Positions 6,919 through 14,722 are shown, counted from the stretch's first letter. The stretch is DNA of 23,936 bases from Desulfobulbus sp. (GCA_028684915.1 JAQUEZ010000084.1:1-23936), one strand, 5' to 3'. Program-made: numbers and translations. Notes: generated from the sequence alone by a model not told the origin.

Positions 6919-6997
6919 GATTTGTTCCAGATAAATTTACATAAAGTAAATAATTATAAATACTTTTATGTAAAAATTACTAAATCTGAACAAATTG
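6919..6997. repeat. Long imperfect inverted repeat upstream of the kinase
   Basis: The left arm (6919-6948: TTTGTTCCAGAT, then TTTACATAAAGTA) is mirrored by the right arm (6961-6997: TACTTTTATGTAAA, then ATCTGAACAAA). The inner 13-14 bases pair with one single-base bulge; the outer TTTGTTC/GAACAAA blocks pair perfectly with a slightly different spacing. It lies 62-140 bases upstream of the kinase start. Confidence 0.6.
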
Positions 6998-7011
6998 TGT
7001 TTGTTTTTAAA

Positions 7012-7027
7012 TATGATAACTATCATA
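7012..7027. promoter_or_regulatory. TATGATA-AC-TATCATA operator-like palindrome
   Basis: A perfect 7-2-7 inverted repeat in the kinase upstream region. The TGATA/TATCA core is similar in style to Fur- or NsrR-class operators but does not match either consensus well; the cognate regulator is unknown. Confidence 0.4.
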
Positions 7028-7135
7028 AAATTATTTCATTATATAAAAAAATAGTTATATAAATTACTAAATATAATAATATTTATTAATATTGTGAGAA
7101 TTTGCAGAAAATTGAAAAATTAATTTCATTGTCTA

Positions 7136-7191
7136 GAGCACACTGCATATTGATTGATATCAATAATATTTTTCACATGCAGTGTGTGCTC
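7136..7191. repeat. Inverted repeat enclosing an FNR-type box
   Basis: GAGCACACTGCAT (7136-7148) pairs with ATGCAGTGTGTGCTC (7177-7191), complete except for a two-base bulge. It lies 46 bases past the YitT stop and may act as its 3' hairpin, although no T-run follows on the minus strand. The 28-base loop contains the FNR-type site. Confidence 0.65.
7150..7163. promoter_or_regulatory. Perfect FNR-type binding site
   Basis: TTGATTGATATCAA matches the FNR consensus TTGAT-N4-ATCAA at every defined base. It is about 290 bases upstream of the kinase start, so a direct class II promoter would leave a leader of roughly 250 bases. CRP/FNR-family regulators in anaerobes control oxygen or NO responses; which member would bind is unknown. 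Confidence 0.5.
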
Positions 7192-7236
7192 GGCCTCATA
7201 TTAATGTTTTCAAAAGTCTGCTAGATTCTCTCTTAG

Positions 7237-8088
7237 TTACCAGTGAGGCTGGTTGCCAACTTGAAGACCGGTGACATCTTCGGATGCGATTACGGTAATA
7301 AAAGCGTTTGGATCCTTCTTCAAGGCGACTCTCTTGAGGGAAGAAATATCCTCTCGTCTGACGACCGAAAATAGGACCATTTTTTCTGAGCCTTGATATC
7401 CTCCTCGCCCATGAAGCTTGGTAACACCAAGCTGATATTTTTCGGTCAGAATGTCGGCAATTTCTCGTGATTTTTCCGAAATGATAAGAGCGGCCTCCCG
7501 CTTATTCATTCCATGGAAGACGCTGTTTGTCGCCAACATAGAAATGATTGCGTAAACTATTGAATAAAGTACTTTTTCAACAGGAAAAAGAAGGGTTGAA
7601 ACAGAGAGTATCAGGATATTAAACAACACCTTACCCACTCCAATCTGTATGGAGAACGCTTTATTAAGTATAACAGTAATGATATCTGCGCCCCCGGTTG
7701 AACCATACGATCGTAGAACAATAGCTGAGCCAATGCCTGAGAGACAGCCGGCGACAACTGATGCAAGCATTGGATCTCCCAGATTAATTTGGTAAGAAAC
7801 GATATGCAGCATCAGCGAGTAAATGAGCATGCCCCAAAGGGAGTACAACATGAATCGTATGCTAACAAAAAATCCTCCTATCAAGAACATAGGTATATTG
7901 ATTGCCGCATAAATGACTGCAACAGAAGCGATAGGGTAAGTGTAATGCAAGATCAATGCTGCCCCAGTCAGTCCTCCTGCGAGAAAACCCTGCGGTATCA
8001 ATATGGCTTTGACCGCGAAGGCACAGATACCACTGCCTACCGCGAGCAACAGCGTGTGATAGAACCAATCAATCAGTTTGCGCTTCAT
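7237..8088 (-). CDS. YitT family membrane protein (DUF161 plus DUF2179)
   Basis: The start chosen is ATG 8088, with GGGAG about 8 bases upstream; an upstream in-frame TTG at 8103 would overlap the T-run of the terminator and lacks a ribosome site. 283 residues: five or so hydrophobic segments over residues 10-180 with LIPQGFLAGGLTGAALI and GSTGGADIITVILNK typical of YitT, then a cytoplasmic DUF2179 domain (about 205-275: ALIISEKSREIADILTEKYQ, then GVTKLHGRGGYQGSEKMVLF). Function of the family is not established; the C-terminal domain resembles ligand-binding ACT-like modules. A stop and inverted repeat follow. The leader holds an intrinsic terminator only 14 bases before the start, so expression may be controlled by attenuation. 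Confidence 0.85.
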   Translation of the reverse strand: MKRKLIDWFYHTLLLAVGSGICAFAVKAILIPQGFLAGGLTGAALILHYTYPIASVAVIYAAINIPMFLIGGFFVSIRFMLYSLWGMLIYSLMLHIVSYQINLGDPMLASVVAGCLSGIGSAIVLRSYGSTGGADIITVILNKAFSIQIGVGKVLFNILILSVSTLLFPVEKVLYSIVYAIISMLATNSVFHGMNKREAALIISEKSREIADILTEKYQLGVTKLHGRGGYQGSEKMVLFSVVRREDISSLKRVALKKDPNAFITVIASEDVTGLQVGNQPHW

Positions 8089-8101
8089 TTCTTTCACTCC
8101 C

Positions 8102-8130
8102 AAAAAGAAAGCGCCGGGATACCCGACGCT
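8102..8130 (-). terminator. Intrinsic terminator in front of the YitT gene
   Basis: On the minus strand AGCGTCGGG-TAT-CCCGGCGCT (9-bp stem with one G-T pair, 3-base loop) is followed by TTCTTTTT, and the YitT ribosome site begins immediately after. It can end transcripts of the FemAB-like gene 208 bases upstream, or act as an attenuator of yitT. Confidence 0.75.
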
Positions 8131-8337
8131 GTATTACAAATTTTAGGCTACATACATTTTGTAGACCGAGATGGCCTGCATTGAACGGCTATGTTCTGAT
8201 CGTTTCGAACTGCTTGAATGAGCCAGCGGGGGAGCCTAAATTGTTAAAACATTGGATAGCCCATCCCCCTTGTTGTTGAGGAAGACATCGTTATTCTCTA
8301 CTCTCAAACAGCATCCTTGCTGCAATCATTGAGGTTT

Positions 8338-9426
8338 TCAAAAGACTCCAAGCCCTCGTTCGCGTTGCGACAGAACCATTTCCCAGTTTCTAAAGTTTCG
8401 ATAAACGTCTTTTTTGACTGGGTAATCCCAGGAACCGCTATTATGGACAAACCGACCGCCAAAACCGGTTTTAAATCGGTACATTCCATAAAATGAATGG
8501 CTAGGGTCGTCGCTGGGAGAGATTGCTCCCATGTCATAGGTGTCACATTGCCGCGCTCGAGCATACAGAATCGCTTTCCAATGCAATATGTATGGAGCCA
8601 TGAACTCTCGCTTATGGTTTGATGAAGCGCCATGAAGAAAAAGCGCCCTTTTTTCCGACAAAGCAATGATTGCCCCAGCAAGTGCATCTCCATTGCAGGT
8701 CGCTAATAGGAGCAGAATTTCCGGCATGAAACGCTGTCTTCTTTTTTCCGAAAATAGTGCAGAAAAATAACGGTATTCGCTGGCATGAAAACCATTACGT
8801 TCTGCTGTTTGACAATACAGCCGATAAAAGGTTGGCAAACTTTCAACCGAGGCAATCTGCACACGTACTCCCTTCCGTTCTGCCAGCCTGATGTTATATC
8901 GTGTCTTCGGTTTCATTCGTGACAACAGATACTCTTCGTCACCATCTAGGTCGACGACACAGGTGTTTGCGACAGTCACATCAACCGGTGCTTTCTTGAG
9001 GTTCCAATGTTTTGTGCCGAAATTCATCCGCATTTCTCGAATTCTGGATTCGGGGAAATCGCACCAGTTCTGCTGTTGCATTTCTTTGGCATACGGTGAT
9101 TCCCACGGCAAATCATATCGGATGAACGTTATGTTTGCGTCCACGTGCCCTAGGATTGATTCAGACAATTTTTCCAAGTAAGTGCCGTATTCCTCCTTGT
9201 CAGGAACAAACTCAGGTCCTTGTGGCACATAAGCTGCCATTGCATCGGGTCCGAATGGCTTGACTATCACCAGCATGTCCTTGTTGGACTTTCTTGGGGA
9301 TTCAATTTCAAAAGCATAGGTTTTCCACCCCAGCCGGGCCTTCACGTCGCTCCAGTATCTGCTTTGAAACAGAATGTCCGTCGGATACAGTTCTCGTGGA
9401 GGCTTCGGTTCAAGCATCAAATTCAC
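8338..9426 (-). CDS. FemAB/FemX-like peptidyl aminoacyltransferase
   Basis: 362 residues from GTG 9426, with AAGGAG about 9 bases upstream. The Fem fold of two GNAT-like halves is recognisable: PRELYPTDILFQSRYWSDVK at the N-terminus, AAYVPQGPEF (the conserved Y-x-P-x-G-P strand), MKPKTRYNIRLAERKGV (the hallmark K-x-R-x-x-I-R-x-A x-x-G-V), FYRLYCQTAERNGFHA, LAGAIIALSEKRALFLHGAS and YDMGAISPSDDPSHSFYGMYRFKTGFG near the end. Fem proteins transfer amino acids from aminoacyl-tRNA to the peptidoglycan precursor or to related acceptors. In Gram-negative genomes the acceptor is usually unknown. No neighbour specifies it. The family is firm; the substrate is open. Confidence 0.85.
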   Translation of the reverse strand: MNLMLEPKPPRELYPTDILFQSRYWSDVKARLGWKTYAFEIESPRKSNKDMLVIVKPFGPDAMAAYVPQGPEFVPDKEEYGTYLEKLSESILGHVDANITFIRYDLPWESPYAKEMQQQNWCDFPESRIREMRMNFGTKHWNLKKAPVDVTVANTCVVDLDGDEEYLLSRMKPKTRYNIRLAERKGVRVQIASVESLPTFYRLYCQTAERNGFHASEYRYFSALFSEKRRQRFMPEILLLLATCNGDALAGAIIALSEKRALFLHGASSNHKREFMAPYILHWKAILYARARQCDTYDMGAISPSDDPSHSFYGMYRFKTGFGGRFVHNSGSWDYPVKKDVYRNFRNWEMVLSQRERGLGVF

Positions 9427-9590
9427 AGCGTCTTCTCCTTAAATTGTTCTCTGCAACGACTCTATAGATTGTATGGCAAAAAAAATCTTTCGGTCGACCA
9501 GAGGATAGGTATGAGGTTGTTAATAAAATGAAATGACAACAGATTCAGGAATAATATTTCCTGCAGTCAACCTAGAACCATTGCAAAAAA

Positions 9591-9664
9591 GAGCGACTCG
9601 TTATCTATCCCTTGGTTGAAAGGTTGGGGGGTGAATCCAACGTAGAGAAGACAAAGAGTCGCTC
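9591..9664. repeat. Inverted repeat with GAGCGACTC ends
   Basis: GAGCGACTC (9591-9599) and GAGTCGCTC (9656-9664) are perfect 9-bp complements 56 bases apart, enclosing a C/T-rich then G-rich interior. It could be a small non-autonomous element or the joined ends of a lost insertion sequence. No flanking direct repeat was found. Confidence 0.4.
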
Positions 9665-9974
9665 ATCCTGATCATACTTATCCGGTGACCATAATTGTCG
9701 ACTCCATCTGGAATAACAAGAAACGATCAATGCAGTAATATGGTCGATAGTTGATACCTTTAATTGGATTAAAGATGATGTTTGTGTTTTCAGTGTAGTT
9801 CACAAAAATATCGCATCAGAGGCTTCCTTTCTCTTGCGCCAAAACTTCTATTTTCTTTTGCGTTGATGAAATCTTATTCATAATTCTTCACGCCTCTTTA
9901 TCATGGTTTTGACTGGCCCACGTTGAGGAGGCTTCATTATTGCTCAGCCGTGGTTAACTTCTAAAAAACAAATC

Positions 9975-9990
9975 TGGCACTGCGATTGGA
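9975..9990 (+). promoter_or_regulatory. Sigma54-like promoter candidate
   Basis: TGGCAC-TGCGA-TTGGA has the exact -24/-12 spacing and a perfect -24 element, but the -12 element is GG instead of the near-invariant GC. It faces the kinase/NtrC-type operon, 390 bases upstream of its start codon. The mismatch makes this uncertain. Confidence 0.25.
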
Positions 9991-10379
9991 TACTCACCAT
10001 GGAGTCTCACGGAGCAAACCACGTCTCAGTGATGCGTAAAGAGAGTAAAGCAACTATCATGCCGATATAGTTCGCAACAGATGACTTGTTCTTGAGCCAA
10101 GATTTGAACGGGCTTCCTTGCTTATTCTCTAGGCCAGAGCAGCGATTGCGGTGGCCATCCGTTGCGTAAGAGAGCACGTGGCACGGCGACCTTGGAATAC
10201 GGGGAAGATTTTAAACTGGGGAATTTTCGACCAGTGGTCTGTTTTTACCCACCGAATGCCCCTCCTGGTCTTAACGAGTGGTCAGAAAAGACAAGTAACC
10301 TGCCTTGGAAGAACACCCTGTGCTTTTCTTTTCGGGGTGTGAACAAAAAAACGGTAGAAAATCAAAAAGGAAGAGAAAC

Positions 10380-11510
10380 ATGCAAGAGAGGGAGCTGCTG
10401 GAGGAACGGGAAAAGTTAATTGAACGCAACAAGGAACTCTCTTGCCTGTATGAAATTGCCAAGATAGTTGCCCATACAGAAACGACGGTTGCGGAAGTTT
10501 TGCAGACGATAGTCGATGTGATACCTTCAGCGTTTCAGTTTCCCAATAAAATTTTCGCACGAATCCTTGTGAATGATGAGGCATTTATGACTGTAGGGTT
10601 TTCGAAATCTGAGTATGCGATTCGTGACACCCTTCAGTTAGAGCCCCCTTCACACGGCGTTATTGAAGTTTTTTATCATCGGCGGGATGAGGTCGAACAC
10701 GATTTAGAAGACGGTTTCTTTCCTGAAGAGCGCAAACTGCTGCAGGCAATCGCGCACCAGGTTTCTCTGATGATTAATATCAAGCTGGCCAATGAGAAGC
10801 GGGCCATGCTGGAGAATCAGTTGCGACATTCAGACCGTCTCGCCAAGGTGGGACAATTAACGGCAGGGGTGGCCCATGAACTCAACGAACCTTTGGTCAG
10901 TATTTTAGGGTTCGCACAATTGGCGACGAAGAAAATCAACGCACCAGTCCAGGCGGCCCGCTACCTCGATAAAATTGTTCAATCCACGCTACACGCCCGG
11001 GAAATCATCAAGAAAATGATGCTATTCAGTAGTCCCATGCCGAATCACAAGACCAAAACATGGCTAAACGAGGTGCTTGCCGAAGGAATGGCCTTCATTG
11101 AACCCCGTTTTTCAAAGGTTGATATTCAATTCAAGTCGGTTTTTGATCCAGACCTACCTCCAATCTTGGCGGATGCTTCACAAATCACTCAGGTGCTGAT
11201 CAACCTTGTGATCAATGCTATCCACGCAATGGACGGTAAGGGAACGCTAACGTTACGTACAGCCCGTGTCGGCCACTTGGTGCAAATGGTCGTGCAGGAC
11301 ACGGGTGTTGGCATGGATCAGCAAACAATGGAGCAAATCTTTTTGCCCTTTTTTACGACAAAGGACTTGGACCACGGAACGGGTCTGGGGTTATCGGTGG
11401 TGCATGGGATTGTCTCGGCCCATGAGGGAACGATTGACGTGGAGAGCAAGGTCGGGAAAGGTACGATCTTCACACTCACTTTTCCAGCGTATAAAGAAAT
11501 CGACCAGTAA
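10380..11510 (+). CDS. Cytosolic sensor histidine kinase (NtrB/ZraS type)
   Basis: The start chosen is ATG 10380, with AAAGGAAGAG just upstream; the frame is open further left but those residues look non-coding. 376 residues and no membrane segment. Residues 1-30 form a charged helix, about 15-140 a small sensor domain of GAF-like style (LYEIAKIVAHTETTVAEVLQ, then FPEERKLLQAIAHQVSLMIN). The kinase core is intact: H-box GQLTAGVAHELNEPL with His166, N-box INLVINAIHAM (Asn279), G1 DTGVGM (307-312), F-box PFFTTK and G2 GTGLGLS (333-339). It should phosphorylate the NtrC-type regulator encoded 87 bases downstream. The signal is unknown; a soluble GAF-like input suggests an internal ligand. Confidence 0.88.
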   Translation: MQERELLEEREKLIERNKELSCLYEIAKIVAHTETTVAEVLQTIVDVIPSAFQFPNKIFARILVNDEAFMTVGFSKSEYAIRDTLQLEPPSHGVIEVFYHRRDEVEHDLEDGFFPEERKLLQAIAHQVSLMINIKLANEKRAMLENQLRHSDRLAKVGQLTAGVAHELNEPLVSILGFAQLATKKINAPVQAARYLDKIVQSTLHAREIIKKMMLFSSPMPNHKTKTWLNEVLAEGMAFIEPRFSKVDIQFKSVFDPDLPPILADASQITQVLINLVINAIHAMDGKGTLTLRTARVGHLVQMVVQDTGVGMDQQTMEQIFLPFFTTKDLDHGTGLGLSVVHGIVSAHEGTIDVESKVGKGTIFTLTFPAYKEIDQ

Positions 11511-11597
11511 CCTTTCTCAATTTATGCGGTCTAGAACAAGTTTGTTTTCGACAACCGCTCGCCATGCATAACGGAAACCACCTGGAGGAGCTAGGTG

Positions 11598-12938
11598 ATG
11601 GATAACAATAAACAAACGCCAGCAGGCCTGTTCAGGATTCTCGTCGTCGACGATGCCGCTGATGCCCGCGAGGTACTCCAAACCCATCTCGAGGATGCAG
11701 GTTATGTGGTGCGGGCCTGCGCCAACGTGGAAGATGCGTTGCGAGCCGTAGAGTCGTCCGTTTTTGACATTATCATTACAGATCTACGAATGCCCAAAGC
11801 CAGTGGCCTAGAGTTGATCCAACACGTTCGCAACAATCTTGAAGATATCGAAATCATGATGATTACTGGCTACCCATCTATCGAGGGGGCTATTGAAGCC
11901 ATTAAAACTGGAGCCGAACATTACCTACCCAAACCCTTCACGGAACGGGAACTGTTAGAGGCTGTGCAGGCAATTATTGAAAAACTGGTTCGCAAACGTC
12001 TGGCGCATGGCCGATCTTTTTCAGGTCAATCTCATGGTATTGTTGGTGAATCAAGTGCAATGCAGCAGGTGTTCAAGCTGATCGAAAAGGCTGGTAACAA
12101 CACCGCTACCGTCCATGTTTATGGGGAAAGCGGTACCGGCAAGGAACTCGTGGCTCGCGCCATTCATTATGCCAGCAACCGTCGATCATCACCCTTTGTC
12201 TCGGTCAACTGCACAGCAATACCCGAAACCCTGATCGAAAGTGAACTGTTTGGCCACGTAAAGGGGGCTTTTACTGGAGCAGGGACAGCCCGTAGCGGAT
12301 TTTTTGAAATAGCTGATGGGGGCACCCTCTTTCTCGATGAAATTGGTGACGCTAGTTTGGCCATGCAAGGGAAATTATTACGCGCCATTCAGGAGAAAGT
12401 CATTTACAAAGTTGGGTCCAGCAGGCCCGTGCACATCGACACTCGTTTAGTTTGCGCAACCAACAAAAAATTGAAGCAATTGATCGATAGGGGGTTGTTC
12501 AGAGAAGATCTGTATTATCGAATCAACGTGATCGATATTCCGTTACCACCATTAAGAGAAAGGGAGGATGATCTACTTCTTTTGATCAATCACTTTCGAG
12601 AGAAATTTGCCAAGGACATGGGACGTCCAGTTCCACTTTTCAGTGATGAGGCGTTACGACAACTGATGGCCTACCACTGGCCCGGAAATGTCCGAGAACT
12701 CGAAAACATGGTGCAAAAACTGGTTCTCATGTGCGAGGGGGAGGAAATTGAACTGGTAGATCTGCCATCGACGTTGAAACCTTCTTTTAGCGTGGCCAGG
12801 CGATTAGATCGCAGCCTCGCGGAATATGAGGCGGAATATATTCAAGAAGTACTGAACAGTGTGCACGGCAACAAAACCAAAGCCGCTGCCATACTTAAAA
12901 TTGACCGTAAAACGTTACGAGAAAAAATAAGTAATTGA
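11598..12938 (+). CDS. NtrC-family sigma54-dependent response regulator
   Basis: The start is ATG 11598 (GGAGGAG upstream; an in-frame GTG at 11595 is one codon earlier). 446 residues in three domains. Receiver: VVDDAAD (Asp18/19), phospho-acceptor TDLRMP (Asp62), PKPF (Lys112). AAA+ activator: Walker A GESGTGKE (176-183), GAFTGA loop (223-228, the sigma54 contact), Walker B GGTLFLDEIG (241-250) and LYYRINV with the arginine region near 306-311. A Fis-type HTH occupies about 405-446 (NKTKAAAILKIDRKTLREK). All residues for phosphorylation-gated, ATP-driven activation of sigma54 promoters are present. It follows its cognate kinase gene. Targets are unknown; no fully matching -24/-12 promoter was found in the window. 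Confidence 0.92.
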   Translation: MDNNKQTPAGLFRILVVDDAADAREVLQTHLEDAGYVVRACANVEDALRAVESSVFDIIITDLRMPKASGLELIQHVRNNLEDIEIMMITGYPSIEGAIEAIKTGAEHYLPKPFTERELLEAVQAIIEKLVRKRLAHGRSFSGQSHGIVGESSAMQQVFKLIEKAGNNTATVHVYGESGTGKELVARAIHYASNRRSSPFVSVNCTAIPETLIESELFGHVKGAFTGAGTARSGFFEIADGGTLFLDEIGDASLAMQGKLLRAIQEKVIYKVGSSRPVHIDTRLVCATNKKLKQLIDRGLFREDLYYRINVIDIPLPPLREREDDLLLLINHFREKFAKDMGRPVPLFSDEALRQLMAYHWPGNVRELENMVQKLVLMCEGEEIELVDLPSTLKPSFSVARRLDRSLAEYEAEYIQEVLNSVHGNKTKAAAILKIDRKTLREKISN

Positions 12939-13151
12939 TCTAAAATGTTGATTATGACTAATCACAACCATTGGATTTCTCCTACTTATTCATGCGAAAC
13001 CGTTTTGTTTCGGAACTGCTGGCCGGCAAGGAAAAGATAAAAGTGAAATTTGGTAGAAACTGAGCCGGAAATTTATCCTTACTCAATTTCTGGTCCTGCT
13101 GGAGAACAGGGCCTTGCCAACACCGGTTGGTATTTGAAAAATTTAGCTTTG

Positions 13152-13874
13152 TTAATCGCCTGTTGGCGAGATGCGAAAACTTCGAACATTAGGAAGGTTA
13201 CGCAACGATTCAGCCAGCGTTGCCATTTTATTAGAGTCAACAGTTCCTATAACCATGCGGTATTCAAAAGAATACCCATCGTCTGATGTTCGATATCTCA
13301 TATTAGCTATAGTGAATCCGTGGCTCTTCAACAAATTGATTACTTCGTGCTCGCTTAGAACGTCATTTCGATCGAAACATATGCTGTGATGAGCATAAAA
13401 ATTTGATGGTAATTTTGCTTCGATCCATCGAAAAACTGACAATATCCCTAAAACAAGCAACGTCGCAAAAATAGCAGGAAACCAAAATCCAACTCCAATC
13501 AGGATACCGATAGCAGCAGTAATCCATATCGAAGCTGCCGTCGTTAGGCCACGAACAGATCGACCTTCTTTGTAAATCACACCTGCACCAAGAAAACCAA
13601 TACCTGTCATAATTCCTTGTGCCATACGCGTTGGATCGGTTCGAACGGTGTCTAATGGCACCCCTGGTAACCATTTCCATTGATAGTATGTTACCAGCAT
13701 TAATAAGCTCGAAGCTAAGCAAACTAAGGTATGTGTCCGAAAACCAGCTGGACGACCGTGAAAACTCCGCTCAAATCCAATAATGCCACCAACAACCAAA
13801 GCCCCGGCTAGGTGTTCGACAATCGCAACGTAATCTTTGTCGACCATCGAAAAAATTGACAGGAAATCAGGCAT
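13152..13874 (-). CDS. MgtC/SapB family membrane protein
   Basis: 240 residues, ATG 13874 with AAAGGA upstream. The MgtC membrane domain is clear: GALVVGGIIGFERSFHGRPA, GFRTHTLVCLASSLLM, then DPTRMAQGIMTGIGFLGAGV and IYKEGRSVRGLTTAASIWIT, with the acidic and arginine residues typical of the family. Residues about 165-240 form a cytoplasmic ACT-like tail (VINLLKSHGFTIANMRY, then MATLAESLRNLPNVRSFRIS). In Salmonella, MgtC limits the F1Fo ATPase under low Mg2+ and acidic pH; many homologues are uncharacterised. It converges with the NtrC-type gene across 213 bases. No Mg2+ leader such as an M-box was recognised upstream. Confidence 0.88.
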   Translation of the reverse strand: MPDFLSIFSMVDKDYVAIVEHLAGALVVGGIIGFERSFHGRPAGFRTHTLVCLASSLLMLVTYYQWKWLPGVPLDTVRTDPTRMAQGIMTGIGFLGAGVIYKEGRSVRGLTTAASIWITAAIGILIGVGFWFPAIFATLLVLGILSVFRWIEAKLPSNFYAHHSICFDRNDVLSEHEVINLLKSHGFTIANMRYRTSDDGYSFEYRMVIGTVDSNKMATLAESLRNLPNVRSFRISPTGD

Positions 13875-13962
13875 AATATTTATCCTTTAATTTCAAGATA
13901 AAAAAGTGAATATATTAAAATTACAATTCATTATACGCCAGTATACTGCAAGTTAAAATTAG

Positions 13963-14094
13963 ATGAAAAAGAATGAATGTCCCGAAGGTCAATATTGTTC
14001 CGATCAACATGAACAGGAGATACATGAACCCATAGGCTATCGAATACTCAATAGCCTATGGGTAAAAAAACTGTTTGGGAAAGGGGCGGGATAA
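13963..14094 (+). CDS. Possible 43-residue protein, unrecognised
   Basis: ATG 13963 to TAA 14092-14094. It starts MKKNECPEGQYCSDQHEQEI and ends with a basic tail (LNSLWVKKLFGKGAG), with two cysteines six residues apart. No clear ribosome site is visible (AAGTTAAAATTAG precedes the ATG). The perfect hairpin at 14029-14062 falls inside the frame, so either the DNA structure or the peptide may be the selected feature. Low confidence. Confidence 0.3.
   Translation: MKKNECPEGQYCSDQHEQEIHEPIGYRILNSLWVKKLFGKGAG
14029..14062. repeat. 12-bp perfect hairpin
   Basis: CCCATAGGCTAT (14029-14040) and ATAGCCTATGGG (14051-14062) are exact complements around a 10-base loop, and two further pairs are possible within it. 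No T-run follows in either direction, so it is not a standard terminator. It lies 155 bases upstream of the MgtC-family start on the minus strand. Confidence 0.75.
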
Positions 14095-14175
14095 GGATGT
14101 CATCACAAGAGAGCAGCGATATGCCCACGTTGAGCAATCTTCCCGCTATTTCTGAGGTGCATATGGATCCTTAAT

Positions 14176-14613
14176 CTATTGTTCAGGTTTGAACATGAGC
14201 TTCTTAGCGCCACGATTATTGTATATTTTTCAAGTTCAAGATCGATTTCCAGGGGCACATCGATACCAGCCTTGGTCAACGCTTAACGCAGCAGGGTTTC
14301 CGCCTTGACGGCGTGCATGGTGGAGTCTCTTAGAATTAGCATCGCTTCGGTCGGATTGTGGAAACCGACCGAGTTTTCGGCCCCAAAGAAGAGGTTCCTA
14401 TAAAAGCCTTCTTCGTAATCATCTTTCGCCTGACTGTAGAGTGCCTTGTCAATCTCCTTGCCTGCAGCTTGTTGCTTGTGCGCAATACAAAGAATTTTGC
14501 AACTCTGGCTAAAGCGTACCCAGAGCGGAAAAAATGTTAAGCCGCACGATCATTAAGAGTGACCACCTGCTCCCGTAACCATTCACGGGTTTCGGTGTGA
14601 CGTTGCTGTAGGC
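14176..14613 (-). pseudogene. C-terminal relic of an NrfA-like (c552) multihaem cytochrome
   Basis: Read on the minus strand with several frame changes, the relic gives LQQRHTETREWLREQVVTLN, then FFRSGYALARVAKFF, then AHKQQAAGKEIDKALYSQAK, then GFYRNLFFGAENSVGFHNPT and EAMLILRDS, then a stop at 14283-14285, ALTKAGIDVPLEIDLELEKY, a frameshift near 14215-14222 and finally NRGAKKLMFKPEQ before TAG 14176-14178. GAENSVGFHNP followed by an EA-x-x-I/L-x-D/ES helix is the hallmark of the C-terminal helical bundle of ammonia-forming nitrite reductase (c552) cytochromes. Only this C-terminal bundle remains; no CxxCH haem motif survives. At least two frameshifts and one nonsense codon show that it is dead. 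Confidence 0.65.
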
Positions 14614-14664
14614 CTTGAAGTCATTTTTCAACCGACTCCTAAAGGCCTCTATGATAAGACGTCC

Positions 14665-14713
14665 TTGACAAAGGAGATGGGAATCTTTAGATAGTAATCA
14701 ATTACTATCTAAA
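14665..14713 (+). promoter_or_regulatory. Promoter and 28-bp TetR operator
   Basis: A consensus -35, TTGACA, is at 14665-14670. About 16-17 bases later the weak -10 (TTAGAT/TAGATA) lies inside a perfect palindrome, arms TTTAGATAGTAAT (14686-14698) and ATTACTATCTAAA (14701-14713) with CA between. The palindrome ends 9 bases before the ATG of the TetR gene, so repressor binding would cover the -10, the start site and part of the leader. Autoregulation of the whole efflux operon is the natural reading. Confidence 0.8.
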
Positions 14714-14722
14714 GGGGTCGCC

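Larger units (their letters stand above)
6858..7236. other. AT-rich spacer dense in inverted repeats
   Basis: 379 bases, extremely AT-rich compared with the rest of the window, without a gene. It separates the YitT stop codon from the kinase start and should hold the kinase promoter. It contains four inverted repeats, listed separately where clear, plus AATATT-TATT-AATATT near 7078-7093. Such composition is typical of xenogeneic-silenced or strongly bent promoter DNA; that is inference. Confidence 0.6.
9427..10379. other. 953-bp gene-poor spacer
   Basis: No gene is supported. Candidate frames near 10151-10419 lack ribosome sites and resemble nothing known. The stretch contains a hairpin CAGGAA-TAATAT-TTCCTG (9547-9564), the inverted repeat at 9591-9664, a sigma54-like promoter at 9975-9990 and a hairpin ACACCC/GGGGTGT close to the kinase ribosome site. 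A minus-strand mini-frame of 18 codons near 9880-9820 (MNKISSTQKKIEVLAQ) has a weak ribosome site and may be a decayed gene start. Confidence 0.45.

Noticed and set aside
10179..10197. TGGCACG followed by TTGG, sigma54-like promoter near the kinase gene
   Set aside because: The distance between the two elements is two bases too long for a -24/-12 promoter.
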